DNA of 64,000 nucleotides, taken from positions 124,001-188,000 of the forward strand of contig CAYOEA010000001.1 in assembly GCA_964402995.1 (NCBI GenBank), given 5' to 3'. Source of the DNA: GCA-2686295 sp964402995. GTDB taxonomy: Archaea > Nanobdellota > Nanobdellia > Woesearchaeales > GCA-2686295. Below the pieces are notes generated by a model. The model was not told the origin of the DNA, ran no database searches, and worked only from the letters and a program-made list of their open reading frames with translations. Every line of letters begins with the position of its first letter. The first letter of the stretch is position 1. The position numbers were made by a program, and so were the translations under genes. Positions 16,826-25,479 of this stretch are shown in pieces.

Positions 16826-19006
16826 TTACTCTGAATCTTCCTCTCCGCCTCTTAGACCTTTTCGACTTCTGATTTGACTTACAATTTTCTTTTGTAATTC
16901 TTCAGGAAGTCTTTCAAAGTTCTGATCAACTAGAGATGATATTCCACGTCCGCCTGTTGCACTTCTAAGTTCAGAAGATAATCCAAACATTTCACCAACT
17001 GGAAGTTTACCAATAACAACAACAGTTTCACCTTCTTGCTGCATATCAATTAACTGACCACGTTTGTTAGCAATAAGCTTACTGATTTCACCCATGTATT
17101 CTGTTGGAGCTTCAAATCTCATAGTCTGAATCGGTTCGAAAAGAACTGGATTTGACTGATTCATAGCGCCTCTAATACCAAGTCTAACTGCAGGATAAAA
17201 CTGAGCTGGACCTCTGTGAATTGCGTCTTCGTGAAGTTTCATATCTTTAATTGTTACTTTAATACCAATACATGGTTCTCTTGCAAGTCCACCAGCTTTC
17301 ATAACATCTTCAAATGTATCCATTATCATTTCGATAACTTCCCCAATATGTACAATACCACGAGTACCATCAACTAAAATACTACCATCAAAGATATCTC
17401 TAACTTTTCTAGCTTCATCACCAGGCATACCAGCTTCTTCAAGAGCAGCCCATAAATCCATGTCTTTTTTCTTAATTCTACCTTCATGAATCTTCTTTTC
17501 TTTGATAGCATTCATCATATCAGGACTAACAGGTTCAACAGTGAAATATAGCTTGTTGTGCTTGTTTGGTGATTTTCCTTCGAAAGCTTCTCCACTAGCC
17601 TTAGTTATAGTTTCTCTATAAACAACAATTGGCGGTGAAGTCTTAATTTCTAATCCTTTCTCAGACTTAATTCTGTTTTCAGTAATTTCAAGGTGAAGTT
17701 CTCCCATACCACTCATTAAATACTCACCAGTTTCTTGGTTCATTTTAATTACAAGTGAAGGATCCTCTTTTGACATCTGAACTAAAACTTTTGCAAGTTC
17801 TGGAAGATCTGAAGGTTTTGTAGCTTCAATAGACTTTGTGATAACCGGATCGAAAATATGTGAGATTTTCTCGAAAGGTTCATCAGGTTCATTAGTTAAA
17901 GTTTCTCCAGGATAAGCATCTTTCAGACCACCAAGTCCAATAATGTTTCCTGCTGGAACTTCTTCAACAATTTCTCTTTTTGCTCCGTTGTAAATATATA
18001 CTTGCTGAGCTCTAAGAGAAGTGCCTCTTATGTTCATGTGAATTGCAACACCTTTTTTCATAGTTCCTGAGTACATTCTACCAGCTGCAATTTCACCTGC
18101 TTGAGGATCAATTGAAACTTTAGTAACTACGAAAGCTAAAGGACCGTTAGGGTCACATGCTAGTAAACTTTTACCAAGAGTTGATTCAGGATCTCCATGC
18201 CAGATTTTAGGAATTCTATACTTTTGAGCTTGAACAGGGTTTGGTAAGTGTTTTACAACAGCGTTAAGCAAAACTTCATGAAGTGGCGCTTTTTTACCAA
18301 GTTCTTTCCAAGTATCATTTTCATAAGCATCAATGATGTCTTTGAAAGTTAGATTCTTTTCCTGCATGTAATCAATACTCATAGCCCAGTTGTGGAATGC
18401 GCTTCCAAAGCAAACTGAACCATCTTGAACATTAACTTTCCACTTATCGCCAAATTCTTCTTCAGCAATATCTTTAATAAGCTTATTTACACTAGCAATG
18501 ACTTTCATAAATCTTTCTTGCATAGCTTCAGGTGTTAATTTTAGTTCTTTGATTAATCTATCAACTTTATTAATGAATAAAATTGGTTTAACTCTTTCTT
18601 TTAGAGCTTGTCTTAATACTGTTTCAGTCTGCGGCATAATACCTTCAACTGCACATGATAAAACTACTGCTCCGTCAACTGCTCTCATAGCACGTGTAAC
18701 GTCTCCACCAAAATCTACGTGACCAGGCGTATCAATTAAGTTAACTAAGAATTCTTTACCTTTAACATCGTGTACCATAGATACAGCTGCTGAATCAATA
18801 GTGATTCCTCTTTCTGCTTCATCGTCGTGAAAATCAAGAGCACATGCTTTACCAGCAAGATCTTCTGACATCATACCAGCACCTGCAAGCAAGTTGTCCG
18901 ATAGAGTTGTTTTTCCGTGATCGATGTGAGCACAGATAGCGATATTTCTGATTTGATCAGGACTCTTCATAATCCGAGTGACCTTATCAACCATTTTTTC
19001 TCCCAT
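16826..19006 (-). CDS. fusA: Translation elongation factor EF-2
   Basis: A 726-residue GTPase that drives ribosomal translocation. The G domain has AHIDHGKTT, DTPGHVDF and NKVD. Domain IV contains LHEDAIHRGPAQFYPAVRLG, whose His is the site of diphthamide modification. The C-terminus (KGLRGGEEDSE) is normal for archaea. Two ATGs lie 12 nt apart; the first (19006) has GAGGTAAT upstream and fits the family length. It follows adk by 36 nt and probably belongs to the L7Ae operon. Confidence 0.98.
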   Translation of the reverse strand: MGEKMVDKVTRIMKSPDQIRNIAICAHIDHGKTTLSDNLLAGAGMMSEDLAGKACALDFHDDEAERGITIDSAAVSMVHDVKGKEFLVNLIDTPGHVDFGGDVTRAMRAVDGAVVLSCAVEGIMPQTETVLRQALKERVKPILFINKVDRLIKELKLTPEAMQERFMKVIASVNKLIKDIAEEEFGDKWKVNVQDGSVCFGSAFHNWAMSIDYMQEKNLTFKDIIDAYENDTWKELGKKAPLHEVLLNAVVKHLPNPVQAQKYRIPKIWHGDPESTLGKSLLACDPNGPLAFVVTKVSIDPQAGEIAAGRMYSGTMKKGVAIHMNIRGTSLRAQQVYIYNGAKREIVEEVPAGNIIGLGGLKDAYPGETLTNEPDEPFEKISHIFDPVITKSIEATKPSDLPELAKVLVQMSKEDPSLVIKMNQETGEYLMSGMGELHLEITENRIKSEKGLEIKTSPPIVVYRETITKASGEAFEGKSPNKHNKLYFTVEPVSPDMMNAIKEKKIHEGRIKKKDMDLWAALEEAGMPGDEARKVRDIFDGSILVDGTRGIVHIGEVIEMIMDTFEDVMKAGGLAREPCIGIKVTIKDMKLHEDAIHRGPAQFYPAVRLGIRGAMNQSNPVLFEPIQTMRFEAPTEYMGEISKLIANKRGQLIDMQQEGETVVVIGKLPVGEMFGLSSELRSATGGRGISSLVDQNFERLPEELQKKIVSQIRSRKGLRGGEEDSE

Positions 19007-19042
19007 TCTAATTACCTCATTATAAGTTTTATAATTTTAAAT

Positions 19043-19717
19043 TTACAAAATTTCTCCGATAAAACTAATTTTACCTGAAAGAAAATTTTGCACTTTACTG
19101 ATAACATTATCCTTGATTTCTGAAATAGGTTTGTTAATTATAATCTCGACAAGAAGCTCTTTATTCTTATAAAAATCGATTAAAGGAGCAGTCTTTTCTT
19201 GATAAACAACTAACCTATTTTGTACAGCCTCAGGAGTATCATCAGCTCGCTGATAGAGTTCTCCGCCACACTTATCACAGATTCCATCCTCTTTTGGAGG
19301 ATTTCCACTTTTGTGAAAAATAGTGCCACATTGCTTACAAGTAATTCTTCCAGATAATCTTTCAATAATAACTTCATCATTTGCTTTAAAGTTAAATACA
19401 TGATCAATAGGAATTATTTCCTGCAAAGCTTCTGCTTGCGGAATTGTTCTTGGAAAACCATCAAGGATAAAACCGTTTTCACAGTCATCAGCCTTAATTC
19501 TTTCTTTAATAAGAGAAATCATTATGTCATCAGAAACTAAATCTCCGCGTTTCATAATATCGCTAATTTGTCTTCCTAAATCGGAATCCTTTTTAGCTTC
19601 TTCTCTTAATAAATCACCAGTTGAAATTTGAGGAATACTTAGAACTTCTGTCAAAACTTGAGCATAAGTTCCCTTTCCTACACCTGGCGAACCAAGAAAC
19701 AATAATTTTAAACTCAT
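19043..19717 (-). CDS. adk: Adenylate kinase with zinc-type lid
   Basis: A 224-residue enzyme that interconverts ATP+AMP and 2 ADP. It has P-loop GSPGVGKGTYA (9-19), the AMP site TGDLLREE and the long lid with the Cys4 zinc site CKQC...CDKC (about residues 128-150). This is the bacterial/long form rather than the archaeal AdkA type, suggesting an ancient transfer. Its ATG overlaps the ndk stop by 4 nt (ATGA), indicating translational coupling. Confidence 0.96.
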   Translation of the reverse strand: MSLKLLFLGSPGVGKGTYAQVLTEVLSIPQISTGDLLREEAKKDSDLGRQISDIMKRGDLVSDDIMISLIKERIKADDCENGFILDGFPRTIPQAEALQEIIPIDHVFNFKANDEVIIERLSGRITCKQCGTIFHKSGNPPKEDGICDKCGGELYQRADDTPEAVQNRLVVYQEKTAPLIDFYKNKELLVEIIINKPISEIKDNVISKVQNFLSGKISFIGEIL

Positions 19718-20286
19718 TTTTTTAAACCTCTGAAATGAAGTGCTTCATCAGGTTTAGTCCATTCAACAACTTCTTGCGGTTTAAACCATAAATCAATTTC
19801 TAATTTCGCATTATCAGGTTCATCAGATGCGTGAATTAAATTGATAACAGGTCTGTCAGATGCGTTAGCTAAAACATAAGTATCTTGTGAGTAATCGCCT
19901 CTAATTGTTCCAGGAGCTGAATTCTCAGGTGATTGTTCTCCAACCATCTTTCTAATAAGCTTAATTGCACCATGACCTTCAAGAACCATTGCAACAACAG
20001 GATATAATTGTAAATCCTCTGTTAAACTATCACAAATTCTCTGACCATGAACTTTTGGATCTTCTGTAGCTTCGTCAAGACCTTGGTTTTTAATAAGTTT
20101 TTTACCAACAGCCATTAACCATTCATCATCTTTTTGATAATGAATTTTTGCTAAGTCAGGATCAGCTCTAACCATTTTCATTGCAACAATTTTCAAACCA
20201 ACACGTTCAAATCGCTGAATAATTTCTCCAACAACACCTCTTGCAGTAACATCAGGTTTTAATATAACTAAAGTTTTTTCCATCAT
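19714..20286 (-). CDS. ndk: Nucleoside diphosphate kinase, long form
   Basis: A 190-residue enzyme that balances NTP pools by phosphotransfer through a catalytic His. The start TLVILKPDVTARGVVGEII and the middle PVVAMVLEGHGAI and RKMVGEQSPENSAPGTIRGDY are canonical. The active-site segment reads NLIHASD (usual NxxHGSD). It is longer than the common 150 residues because of an insert after residue 55 and a C-terminal extension. It sits in the archaeal L7Ae-S28e-L24e-Ndk operon. Confidence 0.95.
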   Translation of the reverse strand: MMEKTLVILKPDVTARGVVGEIIQRFERVGLKIVAMKMVRADPDLAKIHYQKDDEWLMAVGKKLIKNQGLDEATEDPKVHGQRICDSLTEDLQLYPVVAMVLEGHGAIKLIRKMVGEQSPENSAPGTIRGDYSQDTYVLANASDRPVINLIHASDEPDNAKLEIDLWFKPQEVVEWTKPDEALHFRGLKK

Positions 20287-20297
20287 ATTAATTACCT

Positions 20298-20501
20298 CTA
20301 AATGTTACCGTGTTCTTTTTGAACAGCTTTGATTTTATGAAATTCATTAGTCCAGCTTGTAGTTCTAGATTTTCTACCTAAAACAAGTAAGTTTTTTTCA
20401 CATTTACCACTGCAAAAATCTAATATTTTTCCAGCTTTCATAACGTATTTCTTACCAGTGCCAGCAGGTATTGATTTTCCGCAAAAATCGCATTTAGCCA
20501 T
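20298..20501 (-). CDS. rpl24e: Ribosomal protein eL24
   Basis: A 67-residue zinc-ribbon ribosomal protein. Cys residues CDFCG (4-8) and FCSGKC (about 29-34) form the zinc site typical of L24e; a basic tail follows (LGRKSRTTSWTNEF). It lies 1 nt after the S28e stop and 11 nt before ndk. Confidence 0.95.
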   Translation of the reverse strand: MAKCDFCGKSIPAGTGKKYVMKAGKILDFCSGKCEKNLLVLGRKSRTTSWTNEFHKIKAVQKEHGNI

Positions 20502-20502
20502 T

Positions 20503-20781
20503 TTATTTGCCTCCTCTACCTACTTTATTAAGTGGTCTAGCTTCAATCTCTGTTTCTCGAAGCATTAAAATATCTCCAATTTGAACAGGACCTTTAACAT
20601 TTCTCCGGATTGTTTTATTTTTATCTCTACCATCAAGAATTTTACATCTTACTTGAATAGCTTCGCCTCTAGTTCCAGTTCGGCCGACTACTTCGTCAAC
20701 TCTACCAGGAACAGCTGGAGAAAAGTTTACTTGACCCTTTGAATTACTATCTTGAGTCTTTTTCTTATCATATTGAGCCAT
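20503..20781 (-). CDS. rps28e: Ribosomal protein eS28
   Basis: A 92-residue OB-fold protein of the small subunit near the mRNA exit. The core (about residues 24-85) contains VDEVVGRTGTRGEAIQVRCKIL, then RRNVKGPVQIGDILMLRETEIEA. An N-terminal extension of about 20 residues (MAQYDKKKTQDSNSKG) makes it longer than usual; the ATG at 20781 has an AGGTGA-type Shine-Dalgarno, so the extension appears to be translated. Confidence 0.94.
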   Translation of the reverse strand: MAQYDKKKTQDSNSKGQVNFSPAVPGRVDEVVGRTGTRGEAIQVRCKILDGRDKNKTIRRNVKGPVQIGDILMLRETEIEARPLNKVGRGGK

Positions 20782-20801
20782 CTTTATTCACCTAACCGAA
20801 T

Positions 20802-21104
20802 TTATAAATTCTTGATAATATCTTTGGATTCGCCTTCAACAACAATTGCAACTGCTGTAGTTCCGACAGGTAAACCTGCTGAAGCTCCTAGTTGTTCCTT
20901 GCTGTCTACTTCTGTAAACTTTGAACCTTTTTCTTTACATAGTAAAGGTAAGTGCATTACAATTTCTGGTGGTTGAACATCGCTTGCGACAACAACTAAT
21001 TTTGCTTGTCCTCTTTCTAGAGATTTTGTTACTTCATTGCTTCCTTTTACGATCTTACCAGTTTTTCTAGCAAGTTCAATTGCTTCATATGCTTCTTGTG
21101 ACAT
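20802..21104 (-). CDS. rpl7ae: Ribosomal protein L7Ae, kink-turn-binding protein
   Basis: A 100-residue protein that binds kink-turn RNA in the ribosome and, in archaea, in C/D and H/ACA guide RNPs and RNase P. The RNA-binding segments GSNEVTKSLERGQAKLVVVASD and the hydrophobic loop segment GLPVGTTAVAIV are conserved. It slightly undershoots the usual 120 residues because the N-terminus is short. It has a strong GGAGG Shine-Dalgarno and heads a translation operon with a long structured leader (21105-21293). Confidence 0.96.
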   Translation of the reverse strand: MSQEAYEAIELARKTGKIVKGSNEVTKSLERGQAKLVVVASDVQPPEIVMHLPLLCKEKGSKFTEVDSKEQLGASAGLPVGTTAVAIVVEGESKDIIKNL

Positions 21105-21293
21105 TTTCTTTTTCCTCCTGGAAAATAAAATTCAAAATCGTTTTCTGATTTTGCACATTTTATTTTTTCTCCGGAACATGAATTTCTCATGTTCGTTCAT
21201 AGATACTAAACAGAATTAGTACCTCATTCAGACCTTCACTGAAAGTCGTCATAAATCATGGGTTTTACTCTTTTAATTCTCTAAAGAGCTAAA
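21105..21293 (-). promoter_or_regulatory. Structured 5' leader of the L7Ae operon
   Basis: A TATA box ATTTATAAAAC (minus strand, 21315-21325) predicts a start near 21293, leaving a leader of about 190 nt, unusually long here. It contains a hairpin of 7 bp (21231-21247) flanked by TGAC and TGA, resembling a kink-turn or C/D-like arrangement. It also holds an 8-bp hairpin GAACATGA/TCATGTTC (21174-21194) and a long bulged hairpin (21122-21166) ending directly before the Shine-Dalgarno. Control by L7Ae binding its own leader is known in archaea; here it is inferred. Confidence 0.5.
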
Positions 21294-21366
21294 TTAAGAG
21301 AAAAGAACACGAGTTGTTTTATAAATATTATGGTGTATATACCAATATATAAGCACAAAGTAAGAA

Positions 21367-22071
21367 TTATTCTCGATTAGCCCAATCAATAGCTGCATCA
21401 ATATCTGAAGGTTTAAAATCAAGCCAATGAGTTCTAGTTTGAAAAATCTTTGCATCCTTAGCATCCCAAAGAAGAATGCCTGAGTAAGTCTTACTAGGTT
21501 CAACAATTATTTCAGGCGGAGTAAAATAAGAAGAGTAAAGATTTTGTTTAACCATTTGTTTGTTTAAATCTGCAAGATCTAATTTTCCAAGTTTAGCTTT
21601 TGTAGCAAGAAGTTTGATTACACCAAGAATTTCTTCTTGACCATCATAGTTAATACAAAGATTCAGAAAATAAGTATCATAATCTTTAGTGTCTTCCATG
21701 ACTTTTTTGAAAGCGTCAGTTAAATCAGGATTTAAATCAAACCAATTACCAATAATGAAAACTCGGGTTTTATTTTTGTGAATTAATTCATTATTAATTA
21801 AATCCTTGAAAAAATAAGTTAATTCTTTGATATCTTCTTTATACTTAGAAGCTAAATTTAATGTAAACACAGGAATTTCTGTTTTGATCTGATAATTCAT
21901 GAAAGTTTTAATTTGCTCCACATTTCGTTTAGCAATAACTTCTTTGCAATCCTCATCATCTTTTTTTACTCCAGACCAATTATCAAGATTAGAACAATCT
22001 ACTGCTACGTGAAGAGGTTTCTTCTTTTGTTTGAGAATACCAAGATCAATTTTAGGTAGCTTTAATTCCAT
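21367..22071 (-). CDS. Degenerate cis-prenyltransferase (UppS-like)
   Basis: A 234-residue protein with the cis-prenyltransferase fold: the start HVAV near residue 21, YFLNLCINYDGQEEILGVIK near 135 (usual LNIALNYGGRxEI) and SGILLWDAKDAKIFQTRTHWLDF near 200 (usual SNFLLWQxAYAELYF). The catalytic residues are missing. The usual DGNGRWA at the first strand reads SNLDNWS, and the usual RTSGExR that binds the isoprenyl diphosphate reads EPSKTYS. It is therefore probably not a catalyst on its own; a regulatory partner like eukaryotic NgBR is one idea. Confidence 0.7.
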   Translation of the reverse strand: MELKLPKIDLGILKQKKKPLHVAVDCSNLDNWSGVKKDDEDCKEVIAKRNVEQIKTFMNYQIKTEIPVFTLNLASKYKEDIKELTYFFKDLINNELIHKNKTRVFIIGNWFDLNPDLTDAFKKVMEDTKDYDTYFLNLCINYDGQEEILGVIKLLATKAKLGKLDLADLNKQMVKQNLYSSYFTPPEIIVEPSKTYSGILLWDAKDAKIFQTRTHWLDFKPSDIDAAIDWANRE

Positions 22072-22137
22072 AGAGATAAAATAAGAATAGGTGTTTAAAA
22101 ATGTATAGTTAAAAGAAGTCAGATTAGAAAAAATGAA

Positions 22138-22569
22138 TTAATTAACTTCGACACGAATTTCTTTCTCATTCATAATAGTGTTATTCCACACTATTTGCAT
22201 TTCAAATTCATAGATTGCAATAGATGCTTCACCTTTCAAAGCATAAATTTTGAATTGCTGAGTATCTCTTGAATCCTTGCCTTTAAGAGCTTTAGTTGTT
22301 ATAGAATCAATTCTATTACCATCAACATCAGTTGCATAGATCATAGTCAAATTCTGAGGAAATACTAAGTCAAAATATCTATCTTCAAGAACATTATCTG
22401 TACGAACAATAGTTACTGTGATGAATTCAGAACGTGAATCATTATCAAGTTTCAAAGAACTCGTGTCAAGTTCTAATTTAATATCAGGTTCATCAGACTT
22501 AGAACAAGCAGATAACAATAAGATTAATGTCAGTGATAATATTAGTAAAAGTTTTGAAACTTTGTTCAT
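22138..22569 (-). CDS. Secreted lipoprotein
   Basis: A 143-residue protein with a signal peptide and a lipobox. MNKVSKLL is followed by a hydrophobic run LILSLTLILLL and LSAC, placing the lipidated Cys at residue 22. The mature part (about 120 residues) looks all-beta: SSLKLDNDSRSEFITVTIVRTD then FKIYALKGEASIAIYEFEMQIVW, like an immunoglobulin-like domain. No enzyme motif is visible. Probably anchored on the outer face of the membrane. Confidence 0.75.
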   Translation of the reverse strand: MNKVSKLLLILSLTLILLLSACSKSDEPDIKLELDTSSLKLDNDSRSEFITVTIVRTDNVLEDRYFDLVFPQNLTMIYATDVDGNRIDSITTKALKGKDSRDTQQFKIYALKGEASIAIYEFEMQIVWNNTIMNEKEIRVEVN

Positions 22570-22667
22570 AAAGAAATAATTGGCTTAATAATTATATAAA
22601 ACTTTCCATGTATGTCCGTATAAGACTATGAAAAATTATATAAAGATACAATCGCAAATTAGAACTT

Positions 22668-23513
22668 ATGTTTCCAGTAACAGTCATCATTGGTTTTTTT
22701 GGACTTCTTGCAGCAGCACTATTTGACATGTTTTCTAAACATAATGAGATTCCTGATTGGCTTAATTATTCAATGATAGGAGTTGGACTTGGAAGTGCAG
22801 TTATAACTGCATTTATGACTGAAAAGTATATTTTGATTTTATATTCACTTGCTGGACTTGTTGCAGCAGGAATCTTTGGGTGGATACTCTACAAATTAAA
22901 TCAGTGGGGTGGCGGAGATGCAAAAGCGATTATGGGCATTGGGGCATTACTTGGAATAAATTTTAGCCAAGGATTTCCAACACTTGCAATGTTTGTAATT
23001 AACATATTTATTGTTGGTGCAATAATTGGAATTTTTTGGACAATCTATAAAGTCATAAAGAACTTTAAAGAATTCAAAACTACATTTAAAGAATTAATTC
23101 GAAGCAAAAAGATCATTAGAGTAAGAATAGCAATTATTATTATTTGCGCAGGTCTTTTAATATATGGATTTACGCAAATAGGAATTACAAAAATATTAAG
23201 TGTGGGTTTTGCAGCAATAATATTCTTCATGTTTTATTTCTACATGTTTAACAAAGCAGCAGACAAATCATGCATGAAGAAAGAAATGGATGTGGCTGAA
23301 CTAGTAGAAGGAGATTGGCTCGCAGAAGAAGTAAAAATCGGCAAGAAAGTTTTTGCAGCAAAAATGACTTTGGAAAAGAACGATTTAGAAACCATAAAAA
23401 AACATAAAAAAACAGTTGTAGTTAGAGTAGGGATGCCATTCCTACCAAGCTTTGTAATTGCATACCTAATTACATTCTTAATTGGTAATTGGCTTATTTA
23501 TTTAGTTATTTAG
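22668..23513 (+). CDS. Prepilin/preflagellin peptidase, A24 family
   Basis: A 281-residue aspartic membrane peptidase that processes class III signal peptides of archaeal pilins or archaellins. The catalytic aspartates are Asp20 (LFDMFSKHNEIPDWLNY) and Asp84 in GGGDAKAIMGIGALLG. About six helices plus a soluble loop at 195-255 match FlaK/PibD-like enzymes. No pilin or archaellin gene is next to it. It implies type IV pilus-like surface structures. Confidence 0.9.
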   Translation: MFPVTVIIGFFGLLAAALFDMFSKHNEIPDWLNYSMIGVGLGSAVITAFMTEKYILILYSLAGLVAAGIFGWILYKLNQWGGGDAKAIMGIGALLGINFSQGFPTLAMFVINIFIVGAIIGIFWTIYKVIKNFKEFKTTFKELIRSKKIIRVRIAIIIICAGLLIYGFTQIGITKILSVGFAAIIFFMFYFYMFNKAADKSCMKKEMDVAELVEGDWLAEEVKIGKKVFAAKMTLEKNDLETIKKHKKTVVVRVGMPFLPSFVIAYLITFLIGNWLIYLVI

Positions 23514-23515
23514 AA

Positions 23516-24010
23516 TTAAGGAATTCTTTCAAGATGTTTAATCATCATATTTTCTTCTTCAGATCCCGCAGATATATCGTCTACTTGGTCTGCTTGTGCA
23601 GGTGGATGCTTTGCAGGTCCTTCTGCTTCTTCATCTTTAAAAATTATATTTGAAGAAATACCACTAGTCATAGCATCTAAATCACCAGAACTCATTTGTT
23701 TTGGTTGCCATTGAAAATTTAATCCATCTTCTTGCATACGTGCAATAACATCAATTCTAAAACCATCATCTTCAGAAGCTAAAATATTTGTACCTTGAGC
23801 GCCAAGTGATTCAAAAAGAGTTGTGGCTGTAAAACTTGATAAATAAAATAAATGTTGCAAATCTTCTATTGAAATATCTTCAACGAATTTTGCGGGTTTT
23901 TTTGGTAAAATGGCAACGTGACCTTTTGCAGCTGGTTTTTCAACTAAGAAAGCAATAGCCAAATTATCTTCATAAATTATACTTTCAGGTTTTATGTCAG
24001 CTAATTTCAT
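23516..24010 (-). CDS. Degenerate HIT-like protein
   Basis: A 164-residue HIT-fold protein. DNLAIAFLVEKPAAKGHVAILPKK (about 15-38) is the usual first half of a HIT domain, and FESLGAQGTNILASEDDG precedes the active-site strand. There the HxHxH triad is replaced by GFRIDVIAR (Gly83, Arg85, Asp87), so hydrolase activity is unlikely. An acidic, Pro/Ala-rich tail (120-164) follows. Its ATG overlaps the stop of the larger HIT gene by 4 nt, so the two are co-translated. Confidence 0.7.
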   Translation of the reverse strand: MKLADIKPESIIYEDNLAIAFLVEKPAAKGHVAILPKKPAKFVEDISIEDLQHLFYLSSFTATTLFESLGAQGTNILASEDDGFRIDVIARMQEDGLNFQWQPKQMSSGDLDAMTSGISSNIIFKDEEAEGPAKHPPAQADQVDDISAGSEEENMMIKHLERIP

Positions 24011-25101
24011 TTGAACAAATCACCTATTTTATCTAAGAAAGCCTTACCATCTTTCTTTTTATTATTATCTTCAGTCTCAACTTCATTGTTAATTCCATTA
24101 TCAACTTCACTTTCAACTTCACTTTGCATTTCATCTTCGACATCAGCAATATTAGGACCTGCAGATAAATCTTCTAAACTAGAACCAGGATTAAAACCTC
24201 GTTCTTTAACAGGAACAGGAGACAAAATCGGTTCAGACTTAGGCTCAACTTGAACAGGTTCTTGAGGAACAGGCACAGGCACAGATTCTTGAGGAACTGG
24301 CGTAGGTTGAATAGGCATTGGTTGAACAGCTGATTGAGTAGGAGTATTCTGCACAGGCACATTTTCAGCTTGAGACTTAAGTTGAGGTTGCTCAGAAACT
24401 GATTCTTCACCTTCAGCATCATAAGCTTTAAGTTTTTCAGATAACTTAGTAACATCAATTCCTTGAAATAAAACTTTCAATTGATCATTCTTTTCCAGTT
24501 CAGATTTGAAAGCTTCAGGATCATCAATTATAAGTTTCTTAACATAAGGATTTTGTTCAAGCATCTGTGCTAATTGCTCTTTATTTGGTTTTGGAATAGG
24601 AGCTAATGATTTATTTTCTTTTTGAAGATGACCACCCATCATACGAGCAAGATTTGTCTTCAATACATCTTTTATATCTGCCTGAGGAATATCTTTCTCA
24701 GGAATTTCAAAATTTGCTAAACCATCGCCAGAGTCTCTAGGTACAACATGAACTAATAAATGTGGATTCTGCTGACCTGCAGCACCACCATTAGCCATGT
24801 AAATATTAATTTTTTCAGAAGGAACCCCTCTTCGAACAGCTCTTGCAAAATATTTAAGATTACCAAAAAGATGTTTAAAAATATCTGGTGGCGTTAAAGG
24901 TAAAATAGGAATGTGTTTCTTTGGAAAAATAAGAGTGTGACCTTTAATTGAAGGATAAATATCTAGTATACTAAGAATTGTATCGTCTTCGTAAACTTTG
25001 TGAGAAGCTACTTCACCACTAATTATCTTGCAAAAAATACAATTTGCTTTTTGGGCCTCTGCAGCTGCCTCTGGAGAACTAGGTTCTTGATTTTCACTCA
25101 T
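24007..25101 (-). CDS. HIT-domain protein lacking the catalytic His, with long tail
   Basis: A 364-residue protein. The HIT domain (about 18-150) has the CIFC zinc pair (Cys21, Cys24), GHTLIFPKKH and NPHLLVHVVPRD. The histidine triad HxHxH reads H114-L-L116-V-H118, so the nucleophilic middle His is Leu. After it come a helical region, a Gln/Pro/Val-rich low-complexity linker (about 235-300) and an acidic C-terminus ending in FLDKIGDLFK. It may bind nucleotides rather than hydrolyse them. It overlaps the second HIT-like gene. Confidence 0.75.
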   Translation of the reverse strand: MSENQEPSSPEAAAEAQKANCIFCKIISGEVASHKVYEDDTILSILDIYPSIKGHTLIFPKKHIPILPLTPPDIFKHLFGNLKYFARAVRRGVPSEKINIYMANGGAAGQQNPHLLVHVVPRDSGDGLANFEIPEKDIPQADIKDVLKTNLARMMGGHLQKENKSLAPIPKPNKEQLAQMLEQNPYVKKLIIDDPEAFKSELEKNDQLKVLFQGIDVTKLSEKLKAYDAEGEESVSEQPQLKSQAENVPVQNTPTQSAVQPMPIQPTPVPQESVPVPVPQEPVQVEPKSEPILSPVPVKERGFNPGSSLEDLSAGPNIADVEDEMQSEVESEVDNGINNEVETEDNNKKKDGKAFLDKIGDLFK

Positions 25102-25348
25102 AGAGTAAATCTTGATTTATAAGGTATAAAAACTTTTTGATATTAGAACTGATTAAATTAAAATAATTAGAAATATCCAAACGTCATGTTAGATTGGATT
25201 AAAGCATCTATGCAAAAAGCGAGTAATACAAAAAAAAATAAGGATCTATCCAAAAATCTCCAAATTAATAGTTTTTTTTCTATTTACAGGGAGACTTGAT
25301 AAATCCTCTTCTGTATACAAACGTCCAAACTGATCTTGGTATAACAAT

Positions 25349-25405
25349 TTATTCTTCTTCCTCTTCCTCGTACAAAAAACCCATATTATCTATTTTCCAA
25401 CTCAT
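25349..25405 (-). CDS. Candidate 18-residue acidic small protein
   Basis: A short ORF (MSWKIDNMGFLY followed by six Glu) with a near-perfect Shine-Dalgarno GGAGGGGAG placed 4-12 nt before its ATG and a TATA-like AGTATATATAC about 80 nt upstream. Shine-Dalgarno strength is the main argument, since many genes here are leaderless. It could be a leader peptide or chance. Confidence 0.3.
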   Translation of the reverse strand: MSWKIDNMGFLYEEEEEE

Positions 25406-25479
25406 TTTCTCCCCTCCAAAGCATTCAATAAGTCATTAAGATTAGTCTTTCAACCACCCTATATATCAAATAGCGATAC

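Noticed and set aside
25182..25298. Thirty-seven-codon plus-strand ORF MLDWIKASMQK
   Set aside because: No Shine-Dalgarno or TATA box at a suitable distance, and a Lys/Asn-rich composition expected by chance in AT-rich DNA.
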